Assembly (NCBI RefSeq): GCF_002742625.1
Contig: NZ_PEBF01000001.1
Coordinates: 4,774,001 to 4,838,000 of the forward strand
Length of the DNA stretch: 64,000 bases
Origin: Caulobacter sp. FWC2
GTDB lineage: Bacteria > Pseudomonadota > Alphaproteobacteria > Caulobacterales > Caulobacteraceae
Direction of reading: 5' to 3'
The translations under genes were made by a program, and so were the position numbers. How positions within the stretch are numbered: position 1 is the first letter of the stretch; each line of letters begins with the position of its first letter. Under the pieces are notes generated by a model that was not told where the DNA came from, did no database searches, and saw only the letters and a program-made list of their open reading frames with translations. This document shows, in pieces, positions 58,324-64,000 of this stretch.

Positions 58324-58595
58324 TGGCCGTTTCGCCGCTCGCTGCTTTCGTTGGCACGGCCGCCGCCCTGCTGTCGATCACCAGCTTCGCCCCACAGATC
58401 GTCAAGATCTGGAAGGAGAAGGACGCCTCGTCCGTTTCCTTGCGCACCTACATCGTCACCGTGACGGGCTTCGCCTTCTGGATCACCTACGGGATCCTGA
58501 TCAAGGCCTGGCCGGTGATCGCCTCCAACACCGCCTGCCTGCTGATGTCCGCCGCGGTGCTGGCCATGAAATGGCGGTTCGACGCGAAGACCTGA
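58323..58595 (+). CDS. SemiSWEET sugar transporter
   Basis: A 90-residue protein of three membrane helices, the half-unit that dimerises to make a sugar uniporter. The PQ-loop motif is in ITSFAPQIVKIWKEKDASSV, with SLRTYIVTVTGFAFWITYGI in helix 2 and ASNTACLLMSAAVLAMKWRF in helix 3. Its ATG overlaps the receiver gene TGA by one base, so it is probably in the same stress-controlled transcript. Confidence 0.92.
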   Translation: MAVSPLAAFVGTAAALLSITSFAPQIVKIWKEKDASSVSLRTYIVTVTGFAFWITYGILIKAWPVIASNTACLLMSAAVLAMKWRFDAKT

Positions 58596-58682
58596 GGCGC
58601 CGTTTTTAATGACAGGGATGACGGGGTCCGCTATCGAGGCCCGCCTAATTCCGCATCTCAATCCGCTTGAGGGACAGTTGCC

Positions 58683-59597
58683 TTGACCGAAGCCGCCGAG
58701 GAAGCCGGCTGGGCCACCGCCAAGACCCTGGCCGAGGCCCTGCCCTACATCCAGATCTACGACCGCGAGACGGTCGTGATCAAATACGGCGGCCACGCCA
58801 TGGGCCAGGAAGAGGTCGCCAAGGTCTTCGCCGCCGACGCGGTGCTGCTGAAGCTTCTGGGCGTCCACCCGGTGGTGGTGCACGGCGGCGGTCCGCAGAT
58901 CAGCCGCATGCTGGACAAGGCCGGCGTCAAGTCGACCTTCGTCGACGGCCTGCGCGTCACCGACGAAGCCACCATGGAAGTGGCTGAGATGGTCCTGTCG
59001 GGCGCGATCAACAAGGAGATCGCCAACTGGATCACCCTGGCGGGCGCTGAAGCCGACGTGCGCGGCGTGGGCCTGTCGGGCAAGGACGCCCGGATGATCA
59101 CCGCCGAGAAGGTGACCCGCACCAAGCGCGATCCCGACAGCAATATCGAGCAGGTCGTCGACCTGGGCTTCGTGGGCGAGCCGACCAAGGTCGACCCGCA
59201 CATCATCCAGGCCCTGCTGACCTCGGAAACCGACTACATCCCGGTGATCGCCCCGATCGGCGTCTCGACCGAGGGCCAGACCTACAACATCAACGCCGAC
59301 ACCGTCGCGGGCGCGCTCGCGGGCGCCTTAAAGGCCAAGCGGATGCTGATGCTGACCGACATCGCCGGCGTGCTGGACGGTGAGGGCAACCTCATCCGCC
59401 AGATGACCATCGAGGAGGCGCGCGGCCTGATCGAGAGCGGCGTGGCCAGCGGCGGCATGATCCCCAAGCTGGAAAACGCCATCCACGCCGTGGAATCGGG
59501 CGTCGAGGCCGTGGTCATCCTGGACGGCCGCCGCCCGCACGCCATGCTGGTCGAGCTGTTCAGCGAACACGGCGCGGGTACGCTCATCTCGCGATGA
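58683..59597 (+). CDS. argB: Acetylglutamate kinase
   Basis: A 304-residue amino-acid kinase of arginine synthesis. TTG start at 58683 with GAGGGA upstream; no ATG lies before the conserved region. Motifs are [14 protein letters not shown] (the glycine-rich phosphate loop), [33 protein letters not shown] and [18 protein letters not shown], ending [17 protein letters not shown]. It starts a coupled run argB-HAD gene-dapD joined by two ATGA overlaps. Confidence 0.96.
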   Translation: MTEAAEEAGWATAKTLAEALPYIQIYDRETVVIKYGGHAMGQEEVAKVFAADAVLLKLLGVHPVVVHGGGPQISRMLDKAGVKSTFVDGLRVTDEATMEVAEMVLSGAINKEIANWITLAGAEADVRGVGLSGKDARMITAEKVTRTKRDPDSNIEQVVDLGFVGEPTKVDPHIIQALLTSETDYIPVIAPIGVSTEGQTYNINADTVAGALAGALKAKRMLMLTDIAGVLDGEGNLIRQMTIEEARGLIESGVASGGMIPKLENAIHAVESGVEAVVILDGRRPHAMLVELFSEHGAGTLISR

Positions 59598-60259
59598 GCG
59601 CCGACCTCTCCCACGTCGACACCTGGCTGTTCGACCTCGACAACACCCTGTACCCGCTGGAAAGCGAGTTCATGGGGCTGATCGAGGTCAAGATGACCGA
59701 CTTCGTCGAGCGGATAACGGGCCTCCCCCGCGAGGAAGCCCGCCTGCTGCAGAAGAAGTACTACACCGAGCACGGCACCACCCTGGCCGGGTTGATGATG
59801 AACCACGGCCTGGAGCCCAAGGCGTTCCTGGACGAGGTGCACGACGTCTCGATGGATCGCCTGGTTCCCGATCCCGAATTGCGCGAGGCCATCGCCCGCC
59901 TGCCCGGCCGGCGGATCATCTTCACCAACGGTTCGGTCGGCCACGCCGAGCGGGTGCTGGCCCACCTGAACCTGCGCGACCTGTTCTCCGAAGTGTTCGC
60001 CATCGAGACGGCCGACTATGTGCCGAAACCCTCGCTGAGCACCTTCGACAGGATCAGCAAGCTGCACGCCATCGATCCGCCGATGACCGCCTTCTTCGAG
60101 GACAGCGAGAAGAACCTCGTGCCGGCCGCTCGGATGGGCATGACCACCATCCTGGTCGGGCCGCACGCCAAGGACTCGACCTCCGAACACGTCCATTTCC
60201 GCACTAACGACCTGCCCGGGTTCCTGACCTCGGCCCGCCTGCAAGGAAGCTCTTCATGA
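59594..60259 (+). CDS. HAD-superfamily pyrimidine 5'-nucleotidase-like hydrolase
   Basis: A 221-residue HAD hydrolase. Motif I is [11 protein letters not shown] (nucleophile Asp), motif II IIFTNGS, motif III around [10 protein letters not shown] and motif [11 protein letters not shown]. This matches the SDT1/PPM1-type pyrimidine 5'-nucleotidase group of alphaproteobacteria. It is translationally coupled to argB and dapD by 4-bp overlaps. A nucleotide salvage or housecleaning role is likely; the link to arginine and lysine genes is positional. Confidence 0.9.
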   Translation: MSADLSHVDTWLFDLDNTLYPLESEFMGLIEVKMTDFVERITGLPREEARLLQKKYYTEHGTTLAGLMMNHGLEPKAFLDEVHDVSMDRLVPDPELREAIARLPGRRIIFTNGSVGHAERVLAHLNLRDLFSEVFAIETADYVPKPSLSTFDRISKLHAIDPPMTAFFEDSEKNLVPAARMGMTTILVGPHAKDSTSEHVHFRTNDLPGFLTSARLQGSSS

Positions 60260-61110
60260 CCGCGAACGCCTCCATCTCCCTGGCCGACCTCCAGACCGAG
60301 ATCGAAGCCGCCTGGGAAGCCCGCGCCGAGGTCTCGGCCACCACCACCGGCCCGGTCCGCACCGCCGTCGACGAAGCCCTGCTGCTGCTCGACAGCGGCA
60401 AGGCGCGCGTCTCGGAGAAGGTCGACGGCGAGTGGGTGACCCACCAGTGGCTGAAGAAGGCCGTGCTGCTGTCGTTCCGCCTCAACCCCAACACCGTCAT
60501 GCGCGCCGGCACGCTGGGCGGCGCCGTTGGTCCGTGGTGGGACAAGGTGGCCAACAAGTTCGACGGTTGGGACGCCCCGCAGTTCGAGGCCGGCGGCTTC
60601 CGCGCGGTGCCCGGCGCCATCGTCCGTCGCGGCGCTCACATCGGCAAGAACGTCATCCTTATGCCGTCGTTCGTGAACATCGGCGGCTATGTCGACGAAG
60701 GCACGATGGTCGACACCTGGGTCACGGTCGGCTCGTGCGCCCAGATCGGCAAGAACGTCCACCTGTCGGGCGGCGTCGGCATCGGCGGCGTGCTGGAGCC
60801 CCTGCAAGCCAACCCGACCATCATCGAGGACAACTGCTTCATCGGCGCCCGCTCGGAAGTCGTCGAGGGCGTGGTGGTCGGCGAAGGCAGCGTGCTCTCG
60901 ATGGGCGTGTTCATCAGCGCCTCGACCAAGATCGTCGACCGCAAGACCGGCCAGATCCACATCGGCAAGGTCCCGCCCTACAGCGTCGTGGTCCCCGGCA
61001 ACCTGCCCGACCCGAACGGCGGCCCGGGCCTCTACTGCGCCGTGATCGTCAAGACCGTCGACGCCCAGACGCGGTCGAAGACCAGCATCAACGACCTTCT
61101 GCGGGACTGA
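60256..61110 (+). CDS. dapD: Tetrahydrodipicolinate N-succinyltransferase
   Basis: A 284-residue left-handed beta-helix acyltransferase of lysine and diaminopimelate synthesis. Hexapeptide repeats run through [20 protein letters not shown] and [20 protein letters not shown]. The active-site region is [20 protein letters not shown] and the succinyl-CoA region is near [20 protein letters not shown]. The stop is 4 bp before a 126-bp repeat element. Confidence 0.97.
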   Translation: MTANASISLADLQTEIEAAWEARAEVSATTTGPVRTAVDEALLLLDSGKARVSEKVDGEWVTHQWLKKAVLLSFRLNPNTVMRAGTLGGAVGPWWDKVANKFDGWDAPQFEAGGFRAVPGAIVRRGAHIGKNVILMPSFVNIGGYVDEGTMVDTWVTVGSCAQIGKNVHLSGGVGIGGVLEPLQANPTIIEDNCFIGARSEVVEGVVVGEGSVLSMGVFISASTKIVDRKTGQIHIGKVPPYSVVVPGNLPDPNGGPGLYCAVIVKTVDAQTRSKTSINDLLRD

Positions 61111-61114
61111 TTTG

Positions 61115-61240
61115 TAGATCCTCCCCCGTGACACGGGGGAGGTGGCCTGGAGGGCCGGAGGGGGCCAACACGGCCGACTTCCAGCGAGCCCCCTCCGTCG
61201 GCTCCGCCGACACCTCCCCCGTGACACGGGGGAGGATCTA
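61115..61240. repeat. 126-bp palindromic element (MITE-like), copy 1
   Basis: The ends are perfect inverted repeats, TAGATCCTCCCCCGTG and CACGGGGGAGGATCTA. Each end also folds on itself (CTCCCCCGTGACACGGGGGAG). The centre holds GGCCTGGAGGGCC and GTCGGCTCCGCCGAC hairpins. It has the same length and roughly 90% the same sequence as the copy at 63387-63512. Terminal TA on both sides could be a target duplication of the IS630/mariner type. It lies between dapD and the convergent lipoprotein gene. Confidence 0.85.
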
Positions 61241-61247
61241 TATGGCC

Positions 61248-61604
61248 CTACTTCGTCGCTTCGTGGACCTGGCGCTTGCTCTCCGCAGCGCCTTCCTTGG
61301 CGTCCCTCTTCAGGTCCGAGCCGGCTTCCTTGGCCTTGTCGCCGGCCTTTTCGCCCAGTTCCTGAGCCTTGTCGGTGGCGTCTCCGGCGGCTTCCTTCAG
61401 TTCCGCGCCGGTCTCCTTGGCGCTTTCCTTGATCGCCGCGCCGGCTTCCTTGACGTCCGGGTCGTTGGCGATGTTGTGGGCGGCGTCCTTGATGTCGGAG
61501 GCGGCGGCCTTCGCGCCTTCCTTCACCTCGGTGGCGTGTTCCTGCGAACAGGCGGCGAGGGTAAGGGCGACGGCGCAGCTGGCGACAAACAGGATCGAAC
61601 GCAT
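61248..61604 (-). CDS. Small stress-type lipoprotein with amphipathic helical repeats
   Basis: A 118-residue protein. The lipobox is LTLAACS (Cys19). The rest is a low-complexity amphipathic helix of Ala, Lys, Glu and Asp with repeats of about 11 residues (KEGAKAAASDIKDAAHNIAN, ELKEAAGDATDKAQELGEKA), similar to LEA or apolipoprotein-like proteins. It is probably anchored in the outer membrane facing the periplasm. It has a sigma-T-type promoter upstream, consistent with a stress role. No enzymatic motif. Confidence 0.85.
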   Translation of the reverse strand: MRSILFVASCAVALTLAACSQEHATEVKEGAKAAASDIKDAAHNIANDPDVKEAGAAIKESAKETGAELKEAAGDATDKAQELGEKAGDKAKEAGSDLKRDAKEGAAESKRQVHEATK

Positions 61605-61635
61605 GGTCGTGCTCCTTCAAATAGGTCGGCAGCAT

Positions 61636-61660
61636 AACGGCAGCCCAAGGCCAAGGTTCC
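61636..61660 (-). promoter_or_regulatory. Sigma-T (EcfG) promoter of the lipoprotein gene
   Basis: On the minus strand GGAAC (61660-61656), a 16-bp spacer and CGTT (61639-61636) match the general stress response promoter. The ATG is 31 bp downstream. Confidence 0.75.
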
Positions 61661-61719
61661 GTCTTGGTCCCATGGCTCCGGGCTTTGCGCGAAGCCGCCA
61701 AGACGTCTAAACCCCCGGC

Positions 61720-62646
61720 ATGCGCATCGCTTTCCTCGGCACCCCCGACTTCGCCGTGACCTGCCTGGCCGAACTGGTCGCCTCGGGCCACGAGATCGTC
61801 GCCGTCTACTCCCAGCCGCCCGCCCCGCGCGGGCGCGGCCAGGACCTGAAGCCCTCGCCCGTCCACGCCTTCGCCGAGGGCTTAGGGTTGCCGGTCCGCA
61901 CGCCGGTCTCGATGAAGACGGCCGAGGAGATCGAGGCCTTCCAGGCGCTGGACCTGGACGCCGCCGTCGTGGTCGCCTTCGGCCAGATCCTGGTCAAGGC
62001 CGTGCTCGAAGCGCCCACCTACGGCTGTTTCAACCTGCACGCCAGCCTGCTGCCCCGCTGGCGCGGCGCCGCGCCCATCCAACGGGCGATCATGGCCGGC
62101 GACACGGTCACCGGCGTCCAGGTCATGCGGATGAGCGAGGGCCTGGACGAGGGTCCGATCCTGATGTCCGAGCAGGTGCGGATCGACAAGCTTGAGACCG
62201 CCGGCACGCTGCACGACAAGCTGGCCGCCGTCGGCGCCCGCCTGTTGCTGGTGGCCCTGGCGGCCGTCGAGCGCGGCGGCGCCCGCGAGACGCCGCAGGT
62301 GGAAGAGGGCCTCACCTACGCCAGGAAGATCAAATCGGCCGAGGCCCGCATCGACTGGACCCGCCCCGCCGCCGAAGTTGACGCCCATATCCGCGGCCTC
62401 TCGCCCTTCCCGGGCGCCTGGTTCGAGGCGCCGTCGGACAAGGGGTCGGTGCGCGTGAAAGCCTTGCTGTCACGCCAGGAAGACCAGGACGGCGCCCCGG
62501 GCATGGTTCTGGACGACAGCCTTCTCATCGCCTGCGGTGAAGGCTCCGTGCGCCTGCTCAGGGCCCAGCGCGAAGGCAAGGGTGTCCAGGACGCCGAGAC
62601 CTTCACGCGCGGCTTCCCGATCTCGGCCGGAACCGTGCTGGCCTGA
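61720..62646 (+). CDS. fmt: Methionyl-tRNA formyltransferase
   Basis: A 308-residue enzyme that formylates initiator Met-tRNA. Motifs are [59 protein letters not shown] (the NxH catalytic region with folate contact) and [20 protein letters not shown]. The C-terminal domain has [12 protein letters not shown]. Usually next to def, which is not adjacent here. Its TGA overlaps the truA ATG by one base. Confidence 0.97.
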   Translation: MRIAFLGTPDFAVTCLAELVASGHEIVAVYSQPPAPRGRGQDLKPSPVHAFAEGLGLPVRTPVSMKTAEEIEAFQALDLDAAVVVAFGQILVKAVLEAPTYGCFNLHASLLPRWRGAAPIQRAIMAGDTVTGVQVMRMSEGLDEGPILMSEQVRIDKLETAGTLHDKLAAVGARLLLVALAAVERGGARETPQVEEGLTYARKIKSAEARIDWTRPAAEVDAHIRGLSPFPGAWFEAPSDKGSVRVKALLSRQEDQDGAPGMVLDDSLLIACGEGSVRLLRAQREGKGVQDAETFTRGFPISAGTVLA

Positions 62647-63389
62647 TGCCCCGCTACCGCCTCCTCGTCGAGTATGACGGCCGGCCCTATAACGGCTTCC
62701 AGGCCCAGGCCGTGCTGCCGTCGGTGCAGGGCGCGATCGAGGCGGCGGTGAAGGCGTTCAGCGGCCAGGACGTGCGCATCGCCGCCGCCGGCCGCACCGA
62801 CACCGGCGTCCACGCCACCGGCCAGGTGGTGCATGTCGACCTCGACAAGGACTGGCCGGCCCAGACTGTGCTCAACGCCCTAAACGCCCACCTGACCCGC
62901 GAAGCGGTGTCGATCCTGTCGGCGGAGATCGCCGAGGGCGACTGGCACGCCCGCTTCTCGGCCAATGAGCGCCGCTACCTCTACCGGATCCTCAACCGCC
63001 GCGCCCCGCCGGCCCTGGACAAGGGCAAGGTCTGGCACGTGAAGAAGGATCTCGACGCCGAGGCCATGCACGCCGCCGCGCAAGCGCTGATCGGCCTGCA
63101 CGACTTCACGACCTTCCGCGACATGCACTGCCAAGCCAAGAGCCCGGTGAAGACCCTCGACGTCGCCCGCGTGCGCCAGGTCGGCGAAGAGATCCATCTG
63201 GACTTCGAGGCGCGCAGCTTCCTGCACCGGCAGGTGCGGTCGATGACCGGAACCCTGGTCGAGGTCGGCGCCGGGCGCTGGACGCCGAACGACGTCAAGG
63301 CCGCGCTGGAGGCCAAGGACCGCCGCGAATGTGGGCCGGTGGCTCCGGCCGATGGGCTGTATCTGGTGGGCGTGGGGTACGGCGAATAG
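62646..63389 (+). CDS. truA: tRNA pseudouridine(38-40) synthase
   Basis: A 247-residue pseudouridine synthase. [20 protein letters not shown] is the start, the catalytic Asp52 is in [16 protein letters not shown], and [19 protein letters not shown] and [20 protein letters not shown] are family motifs. Its TAG stop (63387-63389) is the first three bases of the 126-bp repeat element that follows. Confidence 0.96.
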   Translation: MPRYRLLVEYDGRPYNGFQAQAVLPSVQGAIEAAVKAFSGQDVRIAAAGRTDTGVHATGQVVHVDLDKDWPAQTVLNALNAHLTREAVSILSAEIAEGDWHARFSANERRYLYRILNRRAPPALDKGKVWHVKKDLDAEAMHAAAQALIGLHDFTTFRDMHCQAKSPVKTLDVARVRQVGEEIHLDFEARSFLHRQVRSMTGTLVEVGAGRWTPNDVKAALEAKDRRECGPVAPADGLYLVGVGYGE

Positions 63390-63512
63390 ATCCTCCCCCG
63401 CGACGCGGGGGAGGTGGCCCGGAGGGCCGGAGGGGGCCAACGCGGCCGATATCCAGCTCGCCCCCTCCGTCGGCTCCGCCGACACCTCCCCCGTTTCACG
63501 GTGGAGGATCTA
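63387..63512. repeat. 126-bp palindromic element (MITE-like), copy 2
   Basis: The ends are TAGATCCTCC and GGAGGATCTA. The layout is the same as in the copy at 61115-61240, with a few substitutions (for example CGCGACGCG in place of CGTGACACG). The left TAG is the truA stop codon, and the right CTA is, on the other strand, the TAG stop codon of glsA. Confidence 0.85.
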
Positions 63513-64000
63513 CAGCACTGAGCAATTCGTGATCTGGCTGAACGCCTCCAGGGCCGCCGTGCCGACCACCGACGTGCCGAAGCGGTCCAGCTCCGGCGAC
63601 CACACCGCCACGGTCGCCTTGCCCGGGATTACCGCGACGATGCCGCCGCCCACCCCGCTCTTGGCCGGCAGGCCGACGCGATAGGCGAAGTTGCCGACGC
63701 TGTCATAGATGCCGCAGGTCAGCAGCAGGGAATTGAGCCGCCGGGTCAGCCGCTCGGGAAACACCGTCTCCTGGGCCACCGGCGAGAAGCCACCGGCCGC
63801 CAGGGGCAGGAAGGCCCGCGCCAGCTGGCGGCAGCTCATGGTCAGGGCGCACTGGCGGCAATAGGCGGCCACCACGCCCTCGGGCTCGTGGGTCAAGGTG
63901 CCCTTTCCGCGCATCAGGCTGGCGATGGCCCGGTTCTGCCAGGCGTTGGCCAGTTCGGACGCCGCCACCGTCGGATCGATCTCCAGCCGCTCGTCGCAAA
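63510..64000 (-). CDS. glsA: Glutaminase, 5' part outside the window
   Basis: The last 162 or so codons of a serine-dependent beta-lactamase-fold glutaminase, which converts glutamine to glutamate and ammonia. DERLEIDPTVAASELANAWQ, AYCRQCALTMSCRQLARAFL, LLTCGIYDSVGNFAYRVGLP and AKSGVGGGIVAVIPGKATVA (SGVGGG motif) are all typical. The reading frame is open at the window edge. The stop TAG (63512-63510) lies in the end of a repeat element; the C-terminus is otherwise of normal form. Confidence 0.94.
   Translation of the reverse strand, partial: CDERLEIDPTVAASELANAWQNRAIASLMRGKGTLTHEPEGVVAAYCRQCALTMSCRQLARAFLPLAAGGFSPVAQETVFPERLTRRLNSLLLTCGIYDSVGNFAYRVGLPAKSGVGGGIVAVIPGKATVAVWSPELDRFGTSVVGTAALEAFSQITNCSVL

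Overview
The window is a continuous stretch of a high-GC alphaproteobacterial chromosome that looks like Caulobacter. The reasons are an RsaA-like S-layer gene beside acrAB-nodT with a TetR repressor; the order phoR-pstCAB-phoU-phoB with a LovK/LovR-type kinase and receiver pair a few genes away; sigma-T (EcfG-type) promoters; and frequent GTG and TTG starts. As I remember it, the order from rplU to argB matches C. crescentus closely. No tRNA, rRNA, CRISPR array, prophage or complete insertion sequence was seen.

Layout. 1-8950: 3' part of an S-layer-like gene, the tripartite efflux operon acrA-acrB-nodT and its divergent repressor tipR. 8947-11773: molybdate uptake (modA, modB) with divergent modE and a shared Mo-box, then an acetyltransferase. 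11799-15045: transglycosylase mtgA, a nitroreductase, a WD40 protein and an orphan exbD. 15286-17083: a metal-homeostasis operon (CobW-type GTPase and a NicO-like membrane protein) behind a Zur-box-like palindrome. 17285-22269: rplU-rpmA, an acetyltransferase, an unknown gene, and obgE-proB. 22291-29193: ubiD, a MazEF-type toxin-antitoxin pair, an M14 peptidase with an apparently frameshifted signal peptide, a MAPEG protein, pmbA, an IMPase-family phosphatase and DUF4170. 29328-35947: outer-membrane lipid genes (a PTP-like phosphatase diverging from msbA-DUF374-CDF exporter-waaA-lpxK). 35949-43252: amidohydrolase, APH-family protein, purD, a DUF2306-like and LytTR membrane pair, and a chemoreceptor. 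43743-50546: the phosphate regulon core phoB-phoU-pstBAC-phoR with a Pho box. 50722-58595: an autotransporter, an OprO/P-type porin, a sulfate-binding protein, a HisKA_2 kinase with a single-domain receiver, and a SemiSWEET. 58683-64000: argB, a HAD nucleotidase, dapD, a stress-type lipoprotein, fmt, truA and the 3' part of glsA.

Points that deserve a second look are: (1) the long acrA leader, which holds a small ORF with a strong ribosome binding site and an intrinsic terminator inside it; (2) a LovK-like kinase without its LOV light sensor, behind a textbook sigma-T promoter; (3) two 126-bp elements with TAGATC ends, one of which supplies the stop codons of both convergent flanking genes; (4) the M14 peptidase frameshift; and (5) the palindromic operators for Zur, ModE, TipR and the toxin-antitoxin pair.

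Everything here was read by eye. Family names rest on motif recognition, and statements about C. crescentus gene order come from memory, not from a search.
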